Translations under genes and position numbers: made by a program
In this document: piece after piece, positions 9,401-21,400 of the stretch
Numbering within the stretch: the first letter of the stretch is position 1
How the letters are laid out: the number at the start of each line of letters is the position of its first letter
Notes under the pieces: generated by a model
The model's input: the letters and a program-made list of their open reading frames with translations, nothing else
What the model was told of the DNA's origin: nothing
The model's database searches: none
From: Lanius collurio
Lineage: Eukaryota; Chordata; Aves; Passeriformes; Laniidae
Assembly: GCA_020086605.1 (NCBI GenBank)
Contig: JACBWW010000087.1
Coordinates: 412,194 to 476,193, forward strand
Reading direction: 5' to 3'
DNA: 64,000 bases

Positions 9401-12400
9401 CTAGTGCGGGAGCAGGACCCCCAGTGCGGGGTGGGAGCTCCCCGGGCACTGCCAAGCCCCCTGCAGGGGCACAGCACTCACTCAAGCCCGGTTTGGGGAC
9501 ACGAGTATGTCCTCGGAGCCCCAGCCCTAACGTGAGGTAACAATACCTTGCTACAAAAAATATATATATATATATTTATAAAACAACCAGGAGTAACCCT
9601 TCTGGGGGGGTTCCCACGGCCGGTGGGACCCCAGCCCAGAAGCAGCCCTTTCCCCAGGGCGGGAGCTCTGTGCCATCCGCTTCCCCCAAAGCCACCGCGG
9701 TGGGATGGAAGCGGATTGGGCAGAGGGGGAGGCGCGGGGACGCTGCCCCCTCTCTGGGAACGGCATCCCGGGCACGGGCATCCCGGATGCTCAGTAACAG
9801 TACGGACACCAGAGGCCATGCATATGTGATCCAGTCTGGGAGTTTGGTCCAGGCTCGTGCGGGGCGGCCGGCGCGGCCCCAGGGGGGGACAGTGCATCGC
9901 TAACATCACACGGGAGGACAAACACCGGGTCCCACTAAGTGACAACTGCACCTGGGCTGTGAGCACAGACCTGGCAGCAGTTTCTGCTCCAAAAAGGCTT
10001 CAGAAACAAGGGCACTGTGAACACCAGGGAGGGGTGAAAAGCACCATGGTTTCCTTGAAGATCACAAGAGTTTCAAATCCAAAAGAAGTAGAGAAAGAGA
10101 AACAAAAGGGAAGAAAAAAAAAGGAGGGAAAGAAGCAGAAAGCTCTTCCAAGCAGCAAGGGGCCGCCGCGAGCCCAGGTGTCCTCACACCGTTGATACCA
10201 AACTGCCACTGCCGCTGCGGAACAAAGCACAGAGATGCCAGAGTGGCCGCGGGCAGCACCGAGCTGGGAGCCCAGCTCCCCTCACGGCACCGCGGGACCC
10301 ACCAGGGACGGGCGGCGAGCTCCACCCAGCCACGGGCTTGAGCTTGGCCCCAAGAGGGAGACGGGGCAGCTCCGAGGCAGAGGGGATGGAGGAGGTGCTG
10401 GGGTCAGACCCCAGAGCAGGGGCTCTCCGTGGCTTCACTATCCAGGCGTGAGCCCGGAGGAGGTCGGGAGACGCAACTCTCTGGAGGAGCACGAGGTTGG
10501 GGACACCAGGGCTGGCCCTGGGCCCTGCCCTCCCTGGGTCCCCCCACTCTCACAGGTGAGACCTGGCCCCAACCCAGTCACTGCCAGTCCCCAGGGAAGC
10601 TGTGCAGGGACCCCTGTGGGGACACAGTCCCACGGCTTCACCCACAGCCAACACCAACAGTTCGCAGGGAATGTGACAGGAAGGTGACATCTTACCTGCT
10701 GACGGACCTCGTCCCGTAGTCATCGAGACCCTGTGGAGAGGAGGGGAGGAAGCACAGTGAGGGATGTGTGGGCTGTGCCTGCTCAGGTGCCACCGGAGGG
10801 TCACATGAACAAACCAAAGTGCATCAGGACCCAGGGTCAAGAGCTGATGCATTTGGAGAGGAAAAGGAGATATGGAGATGATTGCAGTGCGATTCAGACA
10901 GCAGAGAGTGAAGTTCACCACTCTCTGTAAAATTTATCTGGCCAGACATGGAAAAGCGACATCTGGGAGAGCCCTGCCCTGCCCAGCCCCTCCGTGGAAC
11001 AGAGCTCTGGCAGCTTCTGAGATGCTGAGACTGTTGGGAAGGGACTGCACGACTGAGAGACACCAGTGAAATGTTCTGTGGAAAGAGGAGCTGTCTGTAT
11101 TCACTCCCACCAGAAACCCACAGGGTTTTGGACCATTTTCTCCTTTAGCCGGTGCTGAGCAGGCTTTGCAGGGAGGGACTGAGGGGCAGATGGGGACCAG
11201 GCCTGGAGAACATCCCTCAAGCACATCCCTCCTTGAGCAAGGGCCTGCCCTGGGATACGACTGGAGCAGCTCTGCTCTCCATGACAAACATGGGATCACT
11301 CCAGGGAAGAGGGAGAGTCTCTGGCCTTGGAGCTGGCCATGCACCAGGGATCAGAGACCCACATTCCCACCTTCCCAGGAATACTCCCAGACACAAAATA
11401 CCAACCCCCAGCAGCAAATCCTGCTGGAAAACCCCAGCAAGACAGCAAGAAGTGGGGCTGTGCTTCCACCCCACTCCCTGCATAGAGGACAGATCACAGC
11501 TGACAAGCCCTGTCGAAGGGTCGGTGCTGACTGGCCGTTTGTCTCCCTCCTCATCCTCTCCCCATCTGCCAGCAAGCGATGCCAACATGGCTCACCCCAC
11601 GGAGCTCATTCTGGTGGGGAGAGTTCCACTACACCAGCAGCTCCTGGGTTAGGCTGATCCCATCTGCTCGTGCATCCTCCCTGGTTTGTTATCCAAGAAG
11701 CCCTGGGCTTGCTTTGGACACTCTGAAATCCTGTCCAGGATCTGCCCCGGTGTCCCCATGGGACCGTCACCGGCTTGAATTGGCACGTGCCAGAGAAAAC
11801 ACTTCCAGCTGCCTGTGAGCAGCCTGTTTCTGGTGGGAGACTCCCATGGAGTTGGCAAATGTTGTCCTCTGGGGGTTTACGGGGCCATTTTGTGCCACTG
11901 GCCCCGCGCCTTGCCCGTTCCTCCCCATCCATCGGCTCCCTGCATCCCTTCACCCCAGGACAGGTGCTCGGCAGGAGCAGGGCCCAGGCAAGGCACGTGG
12001 TCACCAGGCACAAAACAGCCAAATTTCCGTAAATCCCAAGGGAAACATTGCGAACGTCGGACTTACAGCTGTCGACCTAGTGTAAGGCTTGTAGTGAGCG
12101 GAGGGTGCTTGGCAGAGGCCACTGGAATAGTCTTTAATTGCACACCCATAGGGCATTAGGTAGTCCTAAAACAACGAACAGAGGTTGGAGAGCCGCCCTC
12201 GGCACCCCCACGCGTGCGCAGCACGGGAGCGCTCCCACTCATCCCATCCCAGCCACCGCAGCGAGGACTGTGCCCGGGGATTTGCTCCGGCATCCCCCAT
12301 TCCTAAAACGTCCCCCCGGAGTGGGAGAAGCCAGCGGGAGAAGCTCACCTGGGAGAAGGCAGGCACGGCCACGCTGTAGGGCCGCTGCTTGAAGGTGTTG

Positions 12401-15400
12401 CCGCCCTGTGCCGGGAAGGCCTGGGAGGCCATGCCATAGTCCGGCGGCGGGATGGAGATGTCGTCCTTGTCCAGGAGGTTGCCAGTGCTGCTGCTCTTCC
12501 CTTGCTGCAGGCTGGGGGGGCCCAGAGCAGAGGCGTCAGCTCCATGCAGAGACCCCCAGGCCACCCATCCACTCGTGGCAAAAGCCACCCAGAGCCAGAG
12601 AACTGTCCACCCCCCTGTGCAGTTATTCCTAACAAGAATTCCCAATTCCCATCCCAAGCACACAGACTCCCCATCACTCAGCACGATGCCCCCACCTGGT
12701 GTGGACCCGCTCGCTGCCATCGTTGTCAAGGACCCGTGTGTAGGAGAATGGAAACCAGCCCCTCCTGAAAGGCAAAGGCAGCGATGAAGCCAAACCCAGG
12801 TTTGTCCACAGAGGATCCAGACAAGGCTGCTCCTGAGGACACCCAGCTCACTCACATTTTGGTCTTCTCACTCTCTCCGTAGTGCCAGCCGTCCCGGGCC
12901 TCGGGCACCAGCAGCGTGATGAGGTCGCCCTCCTTGAAGCTCAGGAGGGTGCTGTTATCCCCGGCAGCATGCGAGAAAATCGCCTGCACCCTCGTCCGGC
13001 CGTTCCTCTCAAGCCCGGCAGCCATGGAGCTGGAGCGTGGCAGTGTCTTGTTTTCAGCTGGGGGAACAGACACCGGTGGGTGCCCCAACTCGTTGACCCC
13101 AGGGCCATCCCCAGGCACAGGACAGGTCCCCATCCTTCCTTATTTCAGCCTAGGTCACACTAAAACCTTCGGTGTGTCTCACACCTTCCCCCTGAACAAG
13201 CAGGATCAGACTTTGGCATCACCCACCAGCCACGGCAAAGGGTTCCCTGTGCCAGATTCCACAAGATTTCCCTCCTGGAAATCCTGTGAAACCCCAGAGC
13301 AGAGCCCAGTTCCAGCATTTCCTAATGCCCAGGTCAAGAGGCACGAGCAGCGCTGGACACTGAAGGGATGCTGTCAGTCACGGCTCCCTTCCCACCAGCA
13401 CCCCCAGTCCATCCCCACCCAGTGCCCTCCTGGAGCAGAGCCGGCTCCAGGGCCCCCAGCAGCGAGGCCGGGGCCTCACCTGAGGCGTAGCTGTTTTTCG
13501 CTGGCACGTTTTTGCGAACTGGGAGTGTATTGGAGTAAGAATCACTCAGCTGCTTCTGAGGCTGGGGAGGAGATAAAGATTTGGGCTGTGCTGGCTTCAT
13601 CTCAGACCAGTGGTTGTACCCATCGCTGTCGGGGCCTGAGACTCCGTTCATCACTGGCATGGCCTCCTGCGCCGACATGCGCTACGGAGAGAGGAGGGGA
13701 GGGGGACACGGGAGTGGCATCATTAGGGCATCCCACTGCAGCTCCCCAGTGGGACACAGCTCCAGGGAGAGAGGCAGACAGGAGCTTCATCCTGTTGGGT
13801 TTAGTTCCCACCCAAACCAAACTGCTCTGGGGGGAGCAGTGGGGTCACCCCTATGGTCTTTTACTGCCCTGAGCTCCCCTGCTGAGCTCTACTGCTCAGC
13901 TCGTGCCCCCACATCAGGGGAACACTCTCTTCTGAAGGGTCCTTCATCCTGTGGGTCACTCCAGGCCTTTCTCCCGCAGTTACTGGGGTACCTGAGTTCA
14001 GTCCCACAGTTCAGGGGCCAGCCTGGACAGGTGAGTCCAGCTTGTGGGCTCCCCAAACAGCCCCTGGGAGCTCCTGCTCTGCCAGAGCTCAGTGATGCTG
14101 GTGGGATGAGGTGGGACAGGCTGCCCATCCCCACGTCAGGCTCCTTCCCACGTCCCAGGAAGGCACAGCATGCAGCTGCCCATCCCTGCCATCAGTGACA
14201 GTCCCTCCAAGGGCGACTTGCCGAGGACAGTGGTGGCACCGGCCCGGGCTCGTCCCTCCGGCTTTGCTCAGAAGGGCAGGACAGCTTCCACCACAGAGAT
14301 ACTTACTCCTACAAAAGGTGCCAGCTCCGGGGGGACAGGGAGAGGTTTGGCACCAGGGATGGGGTCAGAGATGATGAGGTTGGACTTGGATGTGGACAGA
14401 GGACTGGGCATAATGGTGCCATTGCTGCTGGCAGCCATCTGCTGCATCAGCTGTATGGCGCGGTCCGGGATCTTGTTGGGATCCGAGCAGGATTGCTGCC
14501 ACAGCGGCAGCTTCTGTGTCAGCATCTCCTTCCCCTGCAAGAGGAAAACAAGGCATGAGGGCACAGGGGTGCAGGCATTCTGCCCCCTTCCCTGGGCAGC
14601 ACCACATGGATCCAGGGCTGATCTGGGATTGATGGTTCTGTGCATGGCACGGGCAAGATAACACACAGGGACATCCTGCTTCAGGATCTGATGGCAGCAG
14701 AGCCAGGAAGGTGTCATGAAAAATGGGAAGGAGGGAAGGAAAAGGTAATCCATCTCCCTGTCCTGTTGCAAGATTTCCTGTGTGCAGCATCTCCAGGTTG
14801 CTGGGAGCTGGGCAGGGAGCTGGACTCCACGTGGAGCAGGGAAATAAAACCTGCCCAAAAGCTTGGCAGGGCACAGCCGTGCTCCAGGCTGTCCCCACAT
14901 CCCAAGGGATCAGCTGCTTCTTTTGAGTGCTCAGCCCCAACAGCCTCCAGGCCCCTGTGCTGCATCCCAGCCCCACTGCTCCCTGCCTGCAGGACTGGCA
15001 GCCACCTGCCATGGGGGGAACACATGGAGCCAAACTTGTCCTTGTTCACCCAGCATGTCCAAGCATCCCACTGTGTGACTCAAGAAGGGGAAGACGTCCC
15101 AATCTCCCCGAGGTCACTCCCCAGTGCAGCAAAGTGTGACCCCATGTCTCTGCTCTGCCTCACTGGAGACAAAACGTGGTTCTGCATAGCAAAACCCCTC
15201 CAAATCCCATTTCAAAGTCCCTGCACATTTCCCCAACATCAGCCAGTGGGTCCAGCCTCATGATCCTGTGGAGCATCCTGCAGGAGCCATGGGCAGCAGC
15301 AGGCAGCAGTTTGGACAGTCCACCACGCTCTGGACAAGCCACTTGCAAAGTCTCTCCTACAAAATCCCCTCCATGTGCTGCTGCAGCAAGTTTTTGGTCC

Positions 15401-18400
15401 GTTCCTGCTGACCACCAGCCCTGGAGGGTATTTTCCCCTCCTGCACTACGCTCGCCAAGCCAAGCATGGATCCAGCCTGTGGCTGCACCAGGACAGAGCT
15501 GACTAATCCCAACTCCCTCTGCTGCTCCAGTGCCAAGCGCAGCAGTGACAGATGGCGGCTGTGAGCCACGGAGGGCGGTGGTGGGGAACAACCAGAACCG
15601 GAGCACGAGGCTGCGGGAGCAGCACCGGCGCTCCCAGCCCTCGCCTGGATGGATTCTGCTCCAGACTGATGCGGGTGCTGCCGCTTCCCAGGCGGGCAGG
15701 GAGCAGCTCCAGCCCTGGTCCAGGAGATGTGGGCAGTCATGGGCAGGAGGGATTAGGAGCTGCTGCTCCTGCTGGGGCATCTTCCCCGGGATCACCTGCT
15801 CCTCCATCATCCCCTCGGGCTGCAGGGGCTGCACCAGCTGTGGCTTTTGGGATATCAGTCTGTTCTATGGGACGCAGCTTGAGCTGGGAGCATCCACTCA
15901 GTGCCAGGGAAGCCAGGACCGGCTCGGTTGGGCCCGACTCACCTTGGCGTGGTAGGTGATGGCACTCTTGGCCACCGCACACTGTTTCTCCACCAGGAAG
16001 CAGAACCGTCTCCTCTCTTCCGTCAGAGCTGTCTTGTAGCCATCGGAGACGTAGTTTTCCAGCTCCCCTTGCTTGTTGCTGATGGCTTCGATGTACTGGA
16101 ACAGGGAGAGGAGCGGGGAGGGGGCTGCCGGCAGCGCTGCCCACCGAGCGCGGGGCAGGGCGCGGGCGGGCACCCCGGCACGGGACACACACGTGTGCGT
16201 GCTCAGCCCCCCCAGCCCGCCCTTACTCATCGGAGCCCCCCACGCAGAGGCGCTGACTCAGCCCGTGGGCTGCACGGGACGAGCTGTACCCAGCGGCCGC
16301 CTGCTCACCACCCGGGCTCGGAGGCGCTGGCGGGGGCCGGGGGCTGCCCCGATGGCCCGGGACTGGCAGCGGCCCCCGCAGCCCCCGGCTCGTCCCTGCC
16401 AGCGCATAAACCAGCGGCTCCCGGCCCAGGCTGAACGCCTCCGGCACCTCCCTCCCCTGCTGCCCGGGCTGTGCCGATCCCTGCCCGCTGCGGGAAGGGG
16501 GGGCTGCAGCGGGACAGCACCCAGACCCCCTCCAACACAGCCACCAGCACCTCCAAAACTGCCAGCAGTGCCTTCAGTCCGTATTTACCCCAGGGGACAC
16601 AGAGGTGGTGCCAGGGCAGTGCCACACGCTGGCACAGGAGCGCCTGGCTGTTCCCTGGTGCCACATCCTGGACTGGCATTCACTGTGGCCCTGCCGGGGC
16701 CAGCAGCTGGAGGCTCCTCCACTGGCTCCTGCTCTCCTGACGTGACGGGTGCCAGCACGGCTGTGCCACGCTGGGCTCTGCCAGCACCACACCTGGCCCA
16801 GCAGCAGCACCCAGGCTGGGCTGGAGGAACCTGGCTGCTTCGCCCTGTGTGCTGCAAAGGTGGCACAGGGGACTCCAGGGACCACAGGGCAGCACCAGCA
16901 TCCCTGAACACAGAACACAAGAGGTGCCCCCAGCTCCCTGACCGAGCCACTTCCTCCTCCCTTCATCCCTTTGGACGCTCCCAGCTTCCACCTGCGATGT
17001 GGCACCAGGAGAGCAGCTCTGAGAGCAGCATCTCTCACCCATCGCTGTCCCACACTGTGACACCTCCTTGCCACCATCTCTTCCCTAGGACAGTGGCACC
17101 ACAACGCTGGAAAGCCGCAACACCCCCAGCCCAGGCAGGGCTGGACCTGCTTCAGGCTGCCCAAGCTTCTCTGAGATGGGAATTAAACTGGAAATTCAGG
17201 ACCCAAAGCAGCTTTGCTGCTTCTTCACAGTTATCAGTTATTTTTAGCATGCTACAATATTTATTAGCAGACACATGAAATGGAGCAAACCAACAAAAGC
17301 AGCAAGATTCAGTGACATCCCAGACTTCAAAGGGGGATTATTTTGGGGCTCCCAGCCTGCTCTGAGCACCCCCTGAGAGCAAACCCTATGCAGGGCTCGT
17401 GCTGGAGCCAGAAGGTCTCCCCACACGCACCAACCTGGGTGAGGGAAAAGGCGTCAGTGAGAAAGGGATTAAAAACCCAGTTTGCAACCAACAACCCTGT
17501 CTCAAGGAGAATTTTTCCCTCCAGAATGAGAAAATTCAGTGCAAATGCCTGTGATCAGCAAGAGAAATAAGAGAAGGGAACTGAGCTGATGCCACTGGGT
17601 ACAGGAGTGGAAGTGATGGAGGTTTTGGCATCACCCTGAAGCAAAGATAGAGGGCATGGCACTTGGAAAGCCGGGCAGCAGCCGGGCTGGGGCCGGCACG
17701 GCCCAGGAAGAGGCGGCAGCAGCGTGAGCACACAAAGCCCCCGAGGAGTGATTGATGCAGGCGGCCGGAGGAGGATGTGCTCGGGAAGGCACCGCTCCCG
17801 CAGTGGGCTCGGGACGGCTGCACGCCGCCTCCTCCCGGGTATTATTAGCCTGGGAACAGCACAGGGACAGAGCCCAGAGGCACCAGCCCGGCAGCAGTGA
17901 TGGGAGTCGGGGGATGGATGCCCCAGTGCCAGCCTGGAGAGCCCTCGGCCCCTCCAGCACAGCCCTGCTGTGGATGCTCGGACGGACCGAGCCCCGCTGC
18001 CCACACAGCTCCACAAGTTCCTGTCCCCGGGGAAGGGGCAGGACAACGCTCCCCCTCCTGCAGAGCCCCATTTCTGGAAGCAAAGCGTACACCTGAAATA
18101 GCAGGAGCACACACAGACCCCGATCCCCAAAACTCATCCTGCTTAATTTACTAACTGGGCCATCAAGAACGAGAAGGTGAGGAGTGAAAAGAGCTCAGCT
18201 CCAGCTAATTTGGTTCAGTAGCACGAGGCCCATCCCGCCGCGATTCCCGGCAGGATCAGCACCCCTGGGTCAGGCAGTGCTATGCCCTGGCACGGCGGGC
18301 GGGCACGGCTCCAGCCCAGACACACCACAACACGGGGAGAAACCCTGATGTTAGCAACGTGAGAGCTGCGGCTTTCACCAGGATTTAAATACGCAGGTAC

Positions 18401-21400
18401 AAGCCTTATTTACATCCCTGCTCTCAGGCTGGTTTTGCAAGGCTCCTGCTAATTCCTGTGCTCAGGAAAGGCTTGTCTCAGCTAGTCGGAACACGCCGCT
18501 CTGCGAGCGCAGAGCCCACGCTCTAAACTTAGTACTCAGAGCTTTATATACTTTATGTAAATATGCTCCGTGTGCCATTGATTTACCCAGAGCCTTGATT
18601 TTACACGTTGTTCCATCACAAAATGGCGAGCGACACTCCTTGTTCACGAGGTGGTTTTCAGTTTGGGTTTGCTCAGAATGACAGTGGGCTTTCAGATAAC
18701 GCCCAGAAAGGCAAATTTAAATAAAAAGCCTGTTAAATACACCAGATGCACGGGGGAAAAGTAACACACAAAGCACAGTGTAAGATCTCGGGACTGCACT
18801 GCAAGGAGAAGGAAGCTCTGTCTTACCCAGGTGTGAGGCTTCACCTGCAGCCAGGTGCCCACCAGGACCTCAGGGCTGCTGCTCAGGTCTCCATTCCCCA
18901 GGAATGGGGGAAATCTCAGCCACCCCACACTCTGAACCACAGCCAAACACCCTTCTCAGCTTGGCATGACCTGATCCCCTGAAAGGGCTGGGGGCAGGGG
19001 CCTCCCTGCCAGGCTCCTTGTGCTCAGCCTCAGCAGCCTCCCCAAGACCCCCCTGACAAACACGAACCACTCAAGCACGTGAGTGTAAATTGAGACCTTG
19101 ACTGAGGTTGTCAGCTTCAAATTCACATTTTAAGAATTGTCTAAATAAAAATCCCAGTTTAAAGGAGGAAAAAAAAAAACAAAACCCATTTGTGTCCCAA
19201 GCAGGCAGGGCAGCAGCCAGCGTGGTTGTCGTGCCCAGAGCCAGAGCACACACACCAGAGCCACCCAACAGCTCCAGAAAATCTTTTCTGGGTTTCTAGG
19301 TTGGAGAGGCCTCAAATAACTCCCCCGTGCCATCCCCCCCCCGCCTCCCGCAGCCACTTCCAATTCACTGGGAGCTGCTGACCTGATTAGCAGTGTCAGC
19401 ACGTGGGCGCCGGGCAGCGGCGTTGGCACAGGATGCTGCCCCAGAGCCGGGCACACGAGCGGTGCTGGAGCCACGCTGGGCAGTCCCCAGGAGCCGAGTC
19501 ACCCCCGCAGGCCAGACGGAGAGTCGGGAACACGAGCAGATGAAAAGGGAACGGGGCTGCTGCCAAGCCCCAGCTCGAGCAGCCGCTGTTGCCCCGCACA
19601 GAAAGCCAGGGCACACAGCCCTGCCACCTCCCCAAGGCCACAGCGACAGCTCGGGGGGGTGGAGATCAAAGAGCAGCTGAGAAATGCCAAGGCCTGAGTT
19701 GTGTGGAGCACACGCTGCTGTCAGGGCAGGTGGAGCAGCGCCGAGCTCCAGCCGAGCCTTTGATAAGCACAGCCTCGCTGGGAAATCAGTTCAGACCTTC
19801 CCTGCCAGCCAGGAACCCAGGGCAAAGACAGGGAACACGAGCCAAGGGCAGCGCTGAGCTCCGCCACAGAAATCATCTCCACAGATCCCTCTCTGCTTGT
19901 TTGGCACTGACCAGGCTGAGCAAAGGAGCAGCCCCAGGCACAAGAGGAGCTGCCTTGGGGTCACCAGCACACCACAGCCCTGAGTTTTGGGAGCAGAAAG
20001 CCAAGGGGAGCATGTGGCAGGCACCTTCTATCCAGCTGTGGGAGGGATGCAGAGCAGGCAGGGGCTGTGCCACCACGCCAGCTCCAGCTCTCACCCCAAG
20101 GATGGATTGGCCAGGACCAGCAGCACAGAGCAGTGAGGAAAGACAAAAGAAAGGTCAGGGAAGAGAGAGGCCTGTGCTGGATCGATGCAGCAGGCTGAAA
20201 TACCTGCAAGGGGTAAACATGGAGAGAAGGGAAGATTTGTTTAGGGAACCACGAGGGAGAAAGGCTAGAAAGTAATGGGATAAAATGAAAAAGAAGTTAG
20301 GCTGATCAGCAGGGGAAAGAGCATCTGAGCTGAGGAACAGACTCAAGGCAAAGCTGCTGAAACCCCACCACAGCACAGAGGCAAAATGAGCAGAACAAGC
20401 AGCCAGGGATCCTCAGCCCTGACAGCTTTTCCTCATTCCCAGAAAACGCTGCTTGCGAGGCAGCTGGCAGGCCCTGGAGCAGCCTCGGGGGAGGCACTGT
20501 CCCCTCCTGGCTCCTGCAGCCCCCACACACGACCCAAGTGTGTCACACAGGGAGGTTGGTGTGTCCAGCCAGGCACAGCAATGCTGGATCTGAGCCCGGG
20601 GGTATCAGAGGCTCTTCCACACCTGGGAAGGAGATCAGAGCTTGGGAGGAGCTCCCACCCAACCTCTGCTGTAATACGGCAAATCAAGCACCAGCCCCAC
20701 AGCAAGGAATGGCCACTGCTGGTCACCATGGGAGCCCAAACACATTTCCCTGCCTTCTGCAGGGACATGGACCCTGCAAAGCCACAGGAGCCCCCCGAAC
20801 CACAGGGGCACAGCAGAGCCCTGCACCTGTCCCAGGGAGGGGACAACCCCCCTGCCCTGCACAGCTCCAGCATCCCCAGCCAGCAGAAGGGACAGCCCTG
20901 GCCCTGATGTGCTGCCCACCAGCCCCCCCCGCTCGGCTGCAGCCAAAGCTCCGTGGGGATGCTGGGACAGGCTGCTGATGGTTATCCAAGGTGATGGCAA
21001 ACGCAGAGCGGATCTGGGGGAGCCAACCCCAGGAGCCAGCGTGCTCTGGGGACGCCGGGCTGCCTTCCTTCCTCCCCGGGGAAGGGCTGTCTCCCCTCGT
21101 TATGGTCACATCTGCAGCAGCCACAGCCCTGCCCTGCTCCTGCCCGGCCCCAGCCGTGCTCACGTGTGATGTTACATAAAATTCAGAGAGCAAAGCAGCA
21201 GGGGAACACTGGCTCCAGCTGGCTCTGCAGGCACTTCACCTTCTCCTGCCTAAAACCTTCCCTCAACATGGGAACACCCCGGATCAGCAGCTCAGTGCAT
21301 AGTTTGGTACCCAGATGCTCACAACACAGCCCTGAGCTGCACAGGCACTTCCAGGGAACACTTCCAGGGATGGGGCAGCCACAGTATCTCTGGGCACCCT

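Noticed and set aside
12916..13872. 318-codon plus-strand open frame
   Set aside because: It runs antisense across BAIAP2 exons 9-10 and their introns. The minus strand carries the conserved protein and the plus-strand translation matches nothing I know.
16073..17278. 401-codon plus-strand open frame
   Set aside because: It starts antisense to BAIAP2 exon 7 and continues through intron; low-complexity Pro/Ala/Arg/Gly composition typical of GC-rich noncoding DNA.
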